A stretch of 64,000 bases of DNA. Source: Desulfococcaceae bacterium HSG9. Its GTDB lineage: Bacteria; Desulfobacterota; Desulfobacteria; Desulfobacterales; JAUCGF01. Numbering within the stretch: position 1 is the first letter of the stretch; each line of letters begins with the position of its first letter. The DNA lies in contig JAUCGF010000071.1 of the NCBI GenBank assembly GCA_030378005.1, positions 62,001-126,000 of the forward strand. Direction: 5' to 3'. A program made the translations under genes and the position numbers. The notes under the pieces are model-generated. The model searched no databases, had not been told where the DNA came from, and saw only the letters and a list, made by a program, of their open reading frames with translations. Below are positions 54,508-63,167 of this stretch, one piece after another.

Positions 54508-54939
54508 ATGACCGATTGGGAGCCTAAAATCGTAAGTTTTTTATGCAACTGGTGTAGTTACGGCGCGGCTGATCTTGCGGGGGTCAATCGCATGGAGTAT
54601 CCAGCCAATATTCGAGTGGTCCGAATTCCGTGTTCCGGTCGGATGAGCCCCAAATTTGCTTTGGCAGCTTTAAGAAACGGGGCTGACGGCGTCTGGGTGT
54701 CCGGCTGACATCCAGGTGAATGCCATTACCTGGACGGTAATTATTATGCTCGACGAAAATTCGTGCTGTTTAAAAATCTGATGGAACATATCGGAGTTGA
54801 ACCGGACCGCATCCAATTTTCATGGATTTCATCGGCTGAAGCCACCAAATTTGTAGATGTCGCCAAGGAAGTCGCCGCTACGGTAAAGGCGCTTGGCCCA
54901 AACAACCACTTTATCAAAACCGGCTTAAAGGCGGCTTAA
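54508..54939 (+). CDS. flxD: Selenocysteine MvhD/FlxD-family iron-sulfur protein
   Basis: A 143-residue MvhD-type subunit read through an in-frame UGA at 54706-54708. Before it: [26 protein letters not shown] and [12 protein letters not shown]; after it: [17 protein letters not shown] and on to a TAA at 54937. In homologues the UGA position is Cys (GCHPGDCHY), so selenocysteine is expected, not a pseudogene. The subunit carries a [2Fe-2S] centre and hands electrons to heterodisulfide-reductase-like partners. It heads the flxDCBA operon; flxC starts one base after its stop. GGAGAG lies 7 bases before the ATG. Confidence 0.88.
54711..54734 (+). promoter_or_regulatory. Bacterial SECIS-like stem-loop
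   Basis: TCCAGGT (54711-54717) and ACCTGGA (54728-54734) form a perfect 7-bp stem with a 10-base loop GAATGCCATT, beginning two bases after the UGA. This is the position and size expected for the SelB-binding hairpin in bacterial selenoprotein mRNAs. Confidence 0.75.
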
Positions 54940-54940
54940 A

Positions 54941-55888
54941 ATGTTAGGATATATTGATAAAATCAGAGAGATTGCCAAAGGCATTTTGGAAGACAAAAAA
55001 ATTGACATGGTAATCGGCTTTCGCCAGGGTAGTGTTCCCATGATGAATGAACCATGTATCATCAGACACCCTGATGATGTCGAAAACTTAGTTTGGGACA
55101 GCCACTGCGGTATTAATCTGGCCAATTACCTGGCAGGACGGACTGAAAAAATCGGTGTGATAGCCAAAGGTTGTGATTCGCGCAATATTGTCAATCATAT
55201 CATTGAAAATAAAATCAGCCGTGAACAACTTTATATTATCGGAGTTCCATGCAAAGGAATGATCGATCGTCACAAATTAGCTGATATGGCTGCCGGTGAA
55301 ATTGTTGCCGTGGATGAAAGTACAGACAGTGTGATGATTAAAGGCGCTGATTTTGAAAGCACTTCGCCTAAGGATGATGTCATGCAGAAAAATTGCCTGA
55401 ACTGTACCCATCGCAATCCGGTAATTTATGATATTTTAGCCGCGGATTTAGTTGAAGAGCAAACCGATACAGATCGCTACGTTGATGTACGTCAAATTGA
55501 GGAACTGTCGGTTGAAGCCAAACAGCGGCATTTCACCGATTTGTTTTCCGCCTGCATCCGATGTTATGCCTGCCGCAACGCCTGTCCGTTATGTTACTGC
55601 CCCACTTGTTTTGTTGACGAATCGCGCCCTCAGTGGGTGGGTAAAGGCCAAGATACAATCGACATTCATACATTTCATTTTCTACGAGCTTTTCACTGTG
55701 CTGGCCGTTGTACAGACTGCGGTGCTTGCGAACGTGCCTGTCCGGTGGGGATCAATATGCGTACTTTAACCAAAAAGCTGGAAAAAGATTGTGCCGAGTT
55801 ATACAATTGGGAGGCTGGTCTGACCATAGACACGCGCCCACCTTTAGATATGTTTGATGTCAGCGATTCGAATGCGTTTATCAAATAG
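54941..55888 (+). CDS. flxC: FlxC-like iron-sulfur electron-transfer subunit
   Basis: A 315-residue cytosolic protein. The N-terminal part (IGFRQGSVPMM, DSHCGINLANYL, GCDSRNIVNHI) resembles the F420-hydrogenase beta family. Two ferredoxin-like cysteine sets follow: CIRCYACRNACPLCYCPTC near 206 and CTDCGACERACPVG near 265, plus a lone CLNC near 150. It should relay electrons between the flavin subunit and FlxD. The start is one base after the flxD stop, so translation is coupled. Confidence 0.82.
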   Translation: MLGYIDKIREIAKGILEDKKIDMVIGFRQGSVPMMNEPCIIRHPDDVENLVWDSHCGINLANYLAGRTEKIGVIAKGCDSRNIVNHIIENKISREQLYIIGVPCKGMIDRHKLADMAAGEIVAVDESTDSVMIKGADFESTSPKDDVMQKNCLNCTHRNPVIYDILAADLVEEQTDTDRYVDVRQIEELSVEAKQRHFTDLFSACIRCYACRNACPLCYCPTCFVDESRPQWVGKGQDTIDIHTFHFLRAFHCAGRCTDCGACERACPVGINMRTLTKKLEKDCAELYNWEAGLTIDTRPPLDMFDVSDSNAFIK

Positions 55889-55889
55889 T

Positions 55890-55985
55890 GTTAAGTTTAA
55901 AGTTCAAAGTGTTAAGTTGTTTTCTTCGGATTTGGGAAGCACATTATGAAATAACTTGCAACTTTAAACTTAAAACTTGTAACTC
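55890..55985. repeat. Degenerate AAGTTTAAAGTT repeats between flxC and flxB
   Basis: Overlapping units such as GTTAAGTTTAAAGTTCAAAG and AACTTTAAACTTAAAACTTG occur in both orientations in the 122-bp gap and could fold into a weak hairpin. Similar runs are at 10155 and 31362. Confidence 0.5.
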
Positions 55986-56010
55986 TTGAGTTGTAAGGAA
56001 CAGAAACACC

Positions 56011-57081
56011 ATGGAAATCATAAAAATAAAAAAAGACCATCTTGCTACGGGCTTGGATGCTTTAAAAAAAAGCTATCAGTTATTCGGCCCTGTAAAGAAA
56101 GATAGTTGCCATGAATTTAAACGCTTGGAACAAGACGAGCAGCCGGATTTGAATTTCACAAACACGCGCCTGTCACCCAAAGCGCTCATTTATCCGCAAT
56201 CAGAGACCATGTTCACCTATTCGTTGGATGAAAACGCCGAAGATGCGCATATTCTCAAAGAAGCGGTTAAAACAGATGTGCCAAAAGCGGTAATAGGTAT
56301 TCGTCCTTGTGATGCGGATGCGTTTTTATTGGTAAAGCGCAATTTTGATGCGCCTGACTATAAAGACCCTTACTGGCTGAACGCTTATGCCAAGACAACG
56401 CTGGTGGGACTGGCCTGTGAAAATCCGCACAAAACATGCTTTTGCACCACATCCGGTTCAGGGCCGTTCAGTGAACAGGGATTAGACATCTTGCTCGTAG
56501 ATATTGGTGATGATTACCTCGCTAAAGTGCTTACTGACAAAGGCGCCGCGCTTGCCAAAGCGGCTGGTTGGGATACGCCGGCCGACTCTGATTCGGCTAC
56601 TGAAGATATCGAATGCTTAAAAGCCGCCGCTGAAGAAAGTATCAGTTCTTCTGTTGACACGGATCATTTGAAAGAACTTGATACGACCGCACTCCATCAA
56701 GCCCCTTTTTGGGAAGATGCCGCGTTTGCTTGTATCAACTGCGGAACTTGCACCTATCTCTGCCCAACGTGCTGGTGTTTTGACATACAAGATGAAACCT
56801 GCGGCGCCAAAGGCACACGAATGCGCAACTGGGACAGTTGTATGTTTCCGCTTTTCACCATGCACGGCACCGGCCATAATCCCAGAGGAACCAAAAAGCA
56901 GCGCGTCCGCCAACGGTTTATGCACAAATTGAAATATTATGTGGATAAATATGAAAACGGCACTTTATGTACAGGGTGCGGCCGTTGTATTCGGGCTTGT
57001 CCTGTCAACATTGACATTCGTAAAATTTGTAACCAGATGAATCACTATAACCCCGATACCGTCGAAGAACCGGCATCGTGA
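56011..57081 (+). CDS. flxB: FlxB / AsrA-like iron-sulfur subunit
   Basis: A 356-residue protein resembling anaerobic sulfite reductase subunit A. The N-terminal domain has IGIRPCDADAFLLVKRNF and LACENPHKTCFCTT; the C-terminal half has CINCGTCTYLCPTCWCFD (~247) and CTGCGRCIRACPVN (~320), two [4Fe-4S] sites. It is the intermediate electron carrier of the Flx complex. AAGGAAC lies upstream. It is 16 bases before flxA. Confidence 0.88.
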   Translation: MEIIKIKKDHLATGLDALKKSYQLFGPVKKDSCHEFKRLEQDEQPDLNFTNTRLSPKALIYPQSETMFTYSLDENAEDAHILKEAVKTDVPKAVIGIRPCDADAFLLVKRNFDAPDYKDPYWLNAYAKTTLVGLACENPHKTCFCTTSGSGPFSEQGLDILLVDIGDDYLAKVLTDKGAALAKAAGWDTPADSDSATEDIECLKAAAEESISSSVDTDHLKELDTTALHQAPFWEDAAFACINCGTCTYLCPTCWCFDIQDETCGAKGTRMRNWDSCMFPLFTMHGTGHNPRGTKKQRVRQRFMHKLKYYVDKYENGTLCTGCGRCIRACPVNIDIRKICNQMNHYNPDTVEEPAS

Positions 57082-57097
57082 TCGCAAAGGGGGATAT

Positions 57098-57943
57098 ATG
57101 CAGAATCCATATTTGCCTTACCCGGTTCGGATTGATGAAATTATCACTGAAACCGAAGATAAAAACCTGAAAACGTTCAAATATGTCTTTTTAAATCCGG
57201 AAGATGAAGAAAAATTCGCTTATCGAGCCGGACAGTTTGCCGAACTTTCCATTGCCGGCAAAGGGGAAATTCCCATTGGCATCGCCTCTTCGCCCACTGA
57301 AAAGGGCTTTGTGATGTTCACCGTCAATAAAGTCGGTTTGGTGTCATCGCATCTTCACGCCATGCAAGTCGGAGATATTATGGGAATTCGTGGTCCTATG
57401 GGCAACAGCTACCCCTGGGATACGCTCAAGGGAAAAAACCTGGTGATTATTGGGGGCGGTTTTGCCTTCACCACATTACGATCCTCGATTATTTATCTGC
57501 TTGACCCGCAAAATCGCTCTGATTATGGCAATATTGATGTGATCTATGGCGCCCGAACGCCCGGTATGTTGTTATACCGCGATGAACTGGCCGAATGGGA
57601 AGCCCGCGACGATATCAATATGCACATTACGGTTGACGGCACTGATGATCCCGACTGGAAATACCTTACCGGTTTTGTCCCCACCATCGCCGATCAAAAG
57701 GCCCCTCCGGGTGATGATGACACGTATGCGATTATCTGCGGCCCGCCGATTATGATTAAGTTTACCCAACCCGTCTTAGATAATAACGCATACTCACACG
57801 ACCATATTATTATGTCTCTGGAAAACAGAATGAAATGCGGCATCGGTATGTGCGGAAGATGCAATATCGGCCGTGAATTTGTTTGTAAAGACGGGCCGGT
57901 GTTTACTCTTGCGGAGTTGAATAAAACACCCAAAGAATACTAA
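57098..57943 (+). CDS. flxA: FlxA / AsrB-like FAD/NAD(H)-binding subunit
   Basis: A 281-residue flavoprotein of the ferredoxin-NADP reductase superfamily: FAD motif YRAGQFAELSI and GIASSP, NAD-binding GGGFAFTTLRS, and a C-terminal [2Fe-2S] site KCGIGMCGRCNIG ... FVCKDGP, as in AsrB and dihydroorotate dehydrogenase subunit B. It takes electrons from NADH and passes them along FlxB, FlxC and FlxD, in known systems to HdrABC for bifurcation. It is the last gene of the flxDCBA operon. Confidence 0.9.
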   Translation: MQNPYLPYPVRIDEIITETEDKNLKTFKYVFLNPEDEEKFAYRAGQFAELSIAGKGEIPIGIASSPTEKGFVMFTVNKVGLVSSHLHAMQVGDIMGIRGPMGNSYPWDTLKGKNLVIIGGGFAFTTLRSSIIYLLDPQNRSDYGNIDVIYGARTPGMLLYRDELAEWEARDDINMHITVDGTDDPDWKYLTGFVPTIADQKAPPGDDDTYAIICGPPIMIKFTQPVLDNNAYSHDHIIMSLENRMKCGIGMCGRCNIGREFVCKDGPVFTLAELNKTPKEY

Positions 57944-57986
57944 GGATCAGGGATAAAATAACCGCCCTAGTTGTTATTTTTGAAGT

Positions 57987-58010
57987 GTGAAGTGTGAATT
58001 CACGCTTCAC
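57987..58010. repeat. 24-bp palindrome after flxA
   Basis: GTGAAGTGTGAA followed by TTCACGCTTCAC, 11 of 12 positions paired. There is no T run. It may be a weak terminator or a repeat related to the text around 20867. Confidence 0.5.
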
Positions 58011-58129
58011 ATATAATTGATATATAAGCCCTATACGATTTCAGTTTTTCCAAAATAGAGGCGTGCAAAACTCACAGTGCGGATCTTGCCTGGAAAACTG
58101 AAATAAATAGATTAAGATCGCTTTTAATA

Positions 58130-58158
58130 TTGACATTAATGAAAAAAACAGTTATATA
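58130..58158 (+). promoter_or_regulatory. Strong sigma-70 promoter of dsrC
   Basis: A perfect TTGACA (58130-58135), a 17-bp spacer and TATATA (58153-58158). It makes dsrC independent of the flx operon and suits a highly expressed gene. A leader of ~85 bases precedes AAGGAGG. Confidence 0.75.
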
Positions 58159-58250
58159 TAAAGGTTGATTTAATCACCTGATAAGATATTATATAAAAAT
58201 AAACTGGTTAAATTGAAATAATTAAACAAAAAATCAAGGAGGTTTTTTTA

Positions 58251-58571
58251 ATGGCAACTGTGGAATTTCAGGAAAAAGAGTTTGTAATTGATGAAGATGG
58301 TTTCATTGAAGAGTATGAAGCCGGCAAATGCGAAGAGTGGGTTCAATATGTCAAAAATGAAGAAGGCATTGATGAACTGAACGATGAGCATCGCTTGGTA
58401 GTATCAATGCTTCAGGAATACTATGAAAAAAATGGAATTGCCCCGATGGTGCGCGTTCTTTCCAAAGTCACCAAGTTCAAACTGAAACACATTTATGAGC
58501 TGTTCCCGTCAGGTCCGGGCAAGGGAGCTTGTAAAATGGCCGGTTTACCAAAACCGACCGGATGTGTTTAA
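58251..58571 (+). CDS. dsrC: DsrC sulfur-carrier protein
   Basis: A 106-residue DsrC. The flexible C-terminal arm GPGKGACKMAGLPKPTGCV carries both redox cysteines, separated by ten residues and with the second penultimate, the hallmark of true DsrC as opposed to single-Cys relatives. DsrC is the co-substrate of dissimilatory sulfite reductase DsrAB; the resulting trisulfide is reduced by membrane or Hdr/Flx-type complexes. Placement next to flxDCBA suggests, as inference, a functional link. It has its own strong promoter, ribosome site and terminator. Confidence 0.95.
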   Translation: MATVEFQEKEFVIDEDGFIEEYEAGKCEEWVQYVKNEEGIDELNDEHRLVVSMLQEYYEKNGIAPMVRVLSKVTKFKLKHIYELFPSGPGKGACKMAGLPKPTGCV

Positions 58572-58628
58572 TCATATTCTGTCAATTATTTACGATGGAA
58601 CACTCGTTTTAAACAGAATTTGAAATAT

Positions 58629-58661
58629 AAGGTTCTGCGTTACTCGCGCAGAGCCTTTTTT
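58629..58661 (+). terminator. Rho-independent terminator of dsrC
   Basis: AAGGTTCTGCG pairs with CGCAGAGCCTT (one G-T pair) around a short loop and is followed by TTTTTAATTTT. Confidence 0.9.
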
Positions 58662-58710
58662 AATTTTACGGCTGATTTCGAAATTTGAATACAATATCGG
58701 GAAAAATTCG

Positions 58711-59103
58711 ATGATAATTACCTTGAAAACTCACGCACAAACTGAATTGATTGACATTACCGCTCAAGTTGAACAGGCGATTCGTTCCCAAAAAGAGTTT
58801 GAAAACGGATTTTGTTTTATTTTTACACCCCATACAACGGCGGCGATCACCATTAATGAAAGTGCCGATCCGAGTGTAAAGACCGATATTCTATCCGTTT
58901 TAAACAAAGTGATTCCCTGGAATGACAACTATCGCCATTTGGAGGGCAATTCCGCAGCCCATATTAAATCGATTCTGGTAGGAGCATCCGAGCAAGTGGC
59001 CGTCGAACAAGGCCGCCTGGTGTTGGGGACATGGCAAGGTCTCTTTTTTTGTGAATTTGACGGTCCGCGTACCCGCAAGGTGCATGTAAAGTGTTTTTCA
59101 TGA
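58711..59103 (+). CDS. YjbQ / UPF0047 family protein
   Basis: A 130-residue YjbQ-fold protein with the conserved FTPHTTAAITINESADP and GTWQGLFFCEFDGPR segments and a His in NSAAHIKS. Members show weak thiamine-phosphate-synthase-like activity, and the physiological role is unclear. It is downstream of the dsrC terminator. Confidence 0.9.
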   Translation: MIITLKTHAQTELIDITAQVEQAIRSQKEFENGFCFIFTPHTTAAITINESADPSVKTDILSVLNKVIPWNDNYRHLEGNSAAHIKSILVGASEQVAVEQGRLVLGTWQGLFFCEFDGPRTRKVHVKCFS

Positions 59104-59159
59104 AAATCATTCCTCCAAAACATTCAATCAATACCCGCGCTCAATAAAGGAGATGCATC

Positions 59160-59627
59160 ATGCCCTCAGTCGATCATTCCATGGATGATACGGATCGCGA
59201 ATTGTTAAACCGCATTCAATCAGATTTTCCAATTTGCGCGCACCCCTATCAGGCGATTGCCAAAGATATGAACATCACTGAAAAAGATGTTTTAAAACGC
59301 CTTGACAAGCTAAGAACAAGCGGAATTATACGCCGTATTGGCGGAAATTTTGTGCCTCACAAACTTGGATATACCAGCACACTTTGCGCTGCTCGCGTAC
59401 CGGAAGATAAAATCGATCTGTTTGCCCGCACAGTCAATCGCTATCCCGGCGTCACCCATAATTATTTAAGAAAGCATGATTATAATATCTGGTTTACCTT
59501 CATTTCACCTTCTATGGAGGAAATTGAGAAAAATCTGACGCAAATTGCCAGCGAAACCGGCATTACGGATATTCTTAATTTGCCGGCTACCAAGGTGTTT
59601 AAAATCAAAGCTCATTTTGATCTGTAA
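59160..59627 (+). CDS. ahbA: Siroheme decarboxylase subunit, AhbA-like
   Basis: A 155-residue Lrp/AsnC-fold protein of the siroheme decarboxylase family: DTDRELLNRIQSDFPICAHPY, DVLKRLDKLRTSGIIRRIGG and VTHNYLRKHDYNIWFTF. AhbAB converts siroheme to 12,18-didecarboxysiroheme in the alternative haem pathway of sulfate reducers. The YNIWFTF ending favours AhbA over AhbB. The AhbB partner is not in the window. AAAGGAG lies 7 bases before the ATG. It could instead be misread as a transcription regulator, but the HNYLR motif argues against that. Confidence 0.85.
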   Translation: MPSVDHSMDDTDRELLNRIQSDFPICAHPYQAIAKDMNITEKDVLKRLDKLRTSGIIRRIGGNFVPHKLGYTSTLCAARVPEDKIDLFARTVNRYPGVTHNYLRKHDYNIWFTFISPSMEEIEKNLTQIASETGITDILNLPATKVFKIKAHFDL

Positions 59628-59630
59628 CCG

Positions 59631-60440
59631 ATGCGCGATATTCGTATTGCCACAGTGATTTTCAACGCCCCGGCCGGTGAAAAAAGTCTTAATCTGGATC
59701 GCATAAAACTATGGGTACGAGCCGCTCACGAACACAAAGCGGAAATAATCTGTTTTCCTGAGATGAATATCACCGGTTACGGTGTCTGTCCGTCTGTTAT
59801 CACCGTTGCGGAACTGATTCCGGGTCCAATCACCCGAACATTAGAGCAACTGGCGGTTTCCGAACAAATCATTATTTTGGCGGGAATGGCGGAAAAAGAT
59901 TCTCAAGGACGTTTGTTCGTTACGCATCTAATTGTGAGGCCGAATCGACCTGTGGGGGTATATCGTAAATTACATCTTGCGCCACCGGAGCAATCCGTTT
60001 TCACTCAGGGAAATACGGTTGCAGTTTTTAAAATTCAGGATTTTTGTTTTGGCGTTCAGTTGTGTTATGACGCGCATTTCCCTGAACTGACCACTCAGAT
60101 GGCTTTGCGCGGTGCCGATGCTATTTTTATCCCCCATGCATCTCCCCGTGGCACACCGGACCAAAAGATGGAGTCCTGGATGCGTCATCTCACGGCGCGC
60201 GCTTTTGATAATGCGTTATTCATCATCGTATGTAATCAATCCGGTGAAAACGGTGCCGGGCTTACTTTTCCCGGAATTGCGATGGTTATTGATCCATCGG
60301 GACATATAATTAACAAAGACATCTGCGGCAAAGAAGGGCTTTTGGTCACAGAACTGAAAGCCGAGGCGCTTAATTATGTACGGAATCATCGGATGCGTTT
60401 CTTTCTTCCGCACCGTAGATCGGAGCTTTACGATAGGTAA
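59631..60440 (+). CDS. Carbon-nitrogen hydrolase (nitrilase superfamily)
   Basis: A 269-residue hydrolase with the Glu-Lys-Cys triad: CFPEMNITGY (Glu ~44), YRKLHLAP (Lys ~111) and GVQLCYDAHFPE (Cys ~146). The superfamily hydrolyses amides or nitriles, for example omega-amides or N-carbamoyl compounds. It begins three bases after the AhbA-like stop, so the two are probably co-translated. Substrate unknown. Confidence 0.9.
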   Translation: MRDIRIATVIFNAPAGEKSLNLDRIKLWVRAAHEHKAEIICFPEMNITGYGVCPSVITVAELIPGPITRTLEQLAVSEQIIILAGMAEKDSQGRLFVTHLIVRPNRPVGVYRKLHLAPPEQSVFTQGNTVAVFKIQDFCFGVQLCYDAHFPELTTQMALRGADAIFIPHASPRGTPDQKMESWMRHLTARAFDNALFIIVCNQSGENGAGLTFPGIAMVIDPSGHIINKDICGKEGLLVTELKAEALNYVRNHRMRFFLPHRRSELYDR

Positions 60441-60466
60441 TATGACTGGTAAGGGGGCGAGCGAAA

Positions 60467-60754
60467 ATGCGTAAATTTGAAAGGCGAATTTGTATTTTGG
60501 CGATTATTTTTGTCAGTTTATATATCGGGGCAATTATTATCACCATCCATTCAAGGATCAAAACTGAAACCCGAATAGAACGTATTGAGTCACCCGCGAT
60601 GGAACCGGGGGAAAGTATGATAATGCTGGCCGAATTGTTTCCGCCGATGTTGCTTTTGCTTGTTATCACAGTATGTTTTATTATCGTCAGAAAAAAGAGA
60701 GCGATTACACTGGCACGTTTGGCCGAAGAGGATCATCAAGATTTGAACGATTAA
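60467..60754 (+). CDS. Small two-helix membrane protein
   Basis: A 95-residue protein with two membrane helices (ICILAIIFVSLYIGAIIITI at ~9-28 and LFPPMLLLLVITVCFIIV at ~57-74) and a charged C-terminal tail. The family is unrecognised. A GGGGGCGAG stretch precedes the ATG. It is 26 bases after the nitrilase gene and probably in the same transcript. Confidence 0.65.
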   Translation: MRKFERRICILAIIFVSLYIGAIIITIHSRIKTETRIERIESPAMEPGESMIMLAELFPPMLLLLVITVCFIIVRKKRAITLARLAEEDHQDLND

Positions 60755-60831
60755 AAAATCAGCTTTTGATGCGCACGCTAAAATAAGATGTAAAGCGGAA
60801 AGATGTTCCACTTCCGAACAATTCCCTGAAC

Positions 60832-60859
60832 TTGACAAATGTTCGATACGTTTTATATT
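60832..60859 (+). promoter_or_regulatory. Promoter of the second EF-G gene
   Basis: TTGACA (60832-60837), a 16-bp spacer and TATATT (60854-60859), leaving a ~160-base leader before the EF-G start. Confidence 0.65.
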
Positions 60860-61026
60860 GATCATCTTTACAGTTAAGGAATACCAAATTTTTTTGATCC
60901 TAATAAAATTTTCAGACATTTTTTGGTTTAAATCCCCAGTAAATTATAAATGCCAGATTAAAATAGCGGACGCTATTTATCACCAAACGGTATCAACCTG
61001 TTTATCGTATGAAAGAAGAGTTTTTT

Positions 61027-63111
61027 ATGCAAAGCACCATTAAAAATGTACGCAATATCGGCATCAGCGCCCATATTGATTCGGGTAAAACTACGCTGAC
61101 CGAAAGAATTTTATATTATACCAAACGCATTCATCAAATCCATGATGTTAAAGGCAAGGACGGCGTTGGAGCTACGATGGATTCGATGGAATTGGAACGG
61201 GAGCGGGGCATCACAATCGCATCCGCCGCCACTTTCTGCGAATGGAAGGGCTATGAGATTAATATCATTGACACACCCGGACATGTTGATTTTACAATTG
61301 AAGTGGAACGATCCTTGCGCGTGTTAGACGGCGCGATATTGGTGCTTTGTTCGGTCGGCGGCGTCCAGTCCCAATCTATAACTGTGGACCAGCAGATGAA
61401 ACGCTACCAAATTCCCTGTATCGCGTTTATTAACAAATGTGATCGCAGCGGCGCAGACCCCTGGCGCGTGATAAAACAATTAAACGCTAAACTGGGACAC
61501 AATGCGGTTGCGTTGCAGACGCCGATTGGGTTGGAAGCCGATATGCAGGGCGTGATTGACCTGATCACTATGCAGGCGATCTACTTTGATGGCGAACATG
61601 GCGAAGAACTGCGTTTTGCTGACATTCCTGATGAACTTAAAGATGACGCTCTGGAAAAGCGTGAACACTTGATTGATAAGGCGTCATTGTTTTCGGATGA
61701 TCTGACCGAAGCGGTTCTCGAAGAAAAAGAGATTTCAACCGAATTGCTGATTGATGCCGTGCGACAAGGTACCTTGCAAAGAAAAATGACTCCCGTGTTC
61801 ATTGGATCGGCGTATAAAAATAAAGGTATCCAACCGCTTCTGGATGCGGTTACGCATTTTTTACCCCGACCAGAGGACATTGAAAATCAAGCGTTGGACC
61901 TGGATAATGAGGAACAACCGGTGGCTTTGGAAACGGATAATCAAAAACCGGCAGTGGCTTTGGCTTTCAAACTGGAAGACGGGCCTTATGGACAACTGAC
62001 CTATTTGCGTGTTTATCAAGGGTCTTTATCTAAGGGCGATCAAATATTTAATGTTCGCACCGGCAAAAAACTAAAGATTGGACGCGTTGTGCGGATGCAC
62101 GCTGACCAAATGCAAGACATTCAAACCATTCAATCCGGCTATATCGGCGCCCTGTTCGGCGTTGATTGTGCTTCAGGTGATACATTCACATCACCGGGAC
62201 TGCATCTGACAATGACATCTATGTTTGTCCCCGATCCGGTCATGTCATTGGCGCTTTTCCCTCAAAATAACAAGGCGCGAATTAACATGAGTAAAGCGTT
62301 AAATCGGTTTAATAAAGAAGACCCGACTTTTCATACGTATGCCGACGATGAAACCGGTGAAACGATCATTCAGGGAATGGGTGAATTGCACTTGGAGGTT
62401 TATGTTGAACGGATGCGGCGGGAATACGATGCTGATGTGAGTACGGGGCCTCCGTTGGTTGCCTACCGCGAAACCATTACGCGCCAAGCGGAATTTAATT
62501 ACACCCATAAAAAACAAACCGGTGGTGCTGGCCAGTATGGTCGTATTGCCGGATATATCGAACCGGTCAGTGATGAAACGTTTGTCTTTGAAAATAAAAT
62601 CGTAGGCGGTAAAATTCCTACCCAGTATATCCCATCGTGTGAAAAGGGCTTTAAATCCTGTTTGGCAAAAGGCCCGTTGACCGAATTTCCGGTAACCGGC
62701 ATCAAAGTGTTGATTAATGACGGCGCATCCCATTCGGTTGACTCATCTGAAATGGCCTTCCAAGCCGCCGCACGCGGCGCTTTTCGAGAGGTCTATCATC
62801 GCGCCGGACCTGTTATTCACGAACCTGTCATGAAAGTGGTGGTTGAAACACCCACCGAATTTCAAGGTGCTGTTATGGGATTGCTTAATAAACGCAGGGG
62901 AATGATTATCGGTTCCCAGGATGAGGGCGTGCTGTCTGTTATCGAATCTCAGGCGCCATTGGCGGAGATGTTCGGCTTTTCAACCGCTTTAAGATCATTA
63001 TCACGCGGGCAGGCCCAATATACAATGGAATTCGCACTTTATAAACAAGCGCCTAAAAGTGTTATTGATGAAATAATGGCTAAAAAAGCCCAGGAAAAAC
63101 AGGTTAAATAG
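61027..63111 (+). CDS. fusA: Elongation factor G, mitochondrial-EF-G1-like
   Basis: A 694-residue translational GTPase: G1 AHIDSGKTT, switch region [32 protein letters not shown], and an intact domain IV loop [13 protein letters not shown]. The [14 protein letters not shown] form and [11 protein letters not shown] recall mitochondrial EF-G1 and its bacterial spd-type relatives. It is likely the translocation factor, with 37788 as the divergent partner. The ATG at 61027 has AGAAGAG 6 bases upstream; an ATG at 61009 has none. It stands apart from any rpsL-rpsG-tuf cluster. Confidence 0.93.
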   Translation: MQSTIKNVRNIGISAHIDSGKTTLTERILYYTKRIHQIHDVKGKDGVGATMDSMELERERGITIASAATFCEWKGYEINIIDTPGHVDFTIEVERSLRVLDGAILVLCSVGGVQSQSITVDQQMKRYQIPCIAFINKCDRSGADPWRVIKQLNAKLGHNAVALQTPIGLEADMQGVIDLITMQAIYFDGEHGEELRFADIPDELKDDALEKREHLIDKASLFSDDLTEAVLEEKEISTELLIDAVRQGTLQRKMTPVFIGSAYKNKGIQPLLDAVTHFLPRPEDIENQALDLDNEEQPVALETDNQKPAVALAFKLEDGPYGQLTYLRVYQGSLSKGDQIFNVRTGKKLKIGRVVRMHADQMQDIQTIQSGYIGALFGVDCASGDTFTSPGLHLTMTSMFVPDPVMSLALFPQNNKARINMSKALNRFNKEDPTFHTYADDETGETIIQGMGELHLEVYVERMRREYDADVSTGPPLVAYRETITRQAEFNYTHKKQTGGAGQYGRIAGYIEPVSDETFVFENKIVGGKIPTQYIPSCEKGFKSCLAKGPLTEFPVTGIKVLINDGASHSVDSSEMAFQAAARGAFREVYHRAGPVIHEPVMKVVVETPTEFQGAVMGLLNKRRGMIIGSQDEGVLSVIESQAPLAEMFGFSTALRSLSRGQAQYTMEFALYKQAPKSVIDEIMAKKAQEKQVK

Positions 63112-63167
63112 AGCGAACAATCCCTAAGCCGCTCCATAGAAAGAAAGTATGAAAGGAAAATAGAACA

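Noticed and set aside
54508-54708. A 66-residue ORF that looks like a truncated MvhD pseudogene
   Set aside because: The frame continues past the UGA with conserved HPGECHY, a SECIS-like stem is present, and the next gene begins right after the distal stop, so readthrough as selenocysteine is the better explanation.
59160-59627. Lrp/AsnC transcription regulator
   Set aside because: The RRIGG and THNYLRKHDYNIWF motifs and the sulfate-reducer context identify a siroheme decarboxylase subunit.
62330-62350. YADD motif as a trace of a DGR reverse transcriptase
   Set aside because: It lies within the conserved [10 protein letters not shown] segment of EF-G. No reverse transcriptase domain is present in the window.
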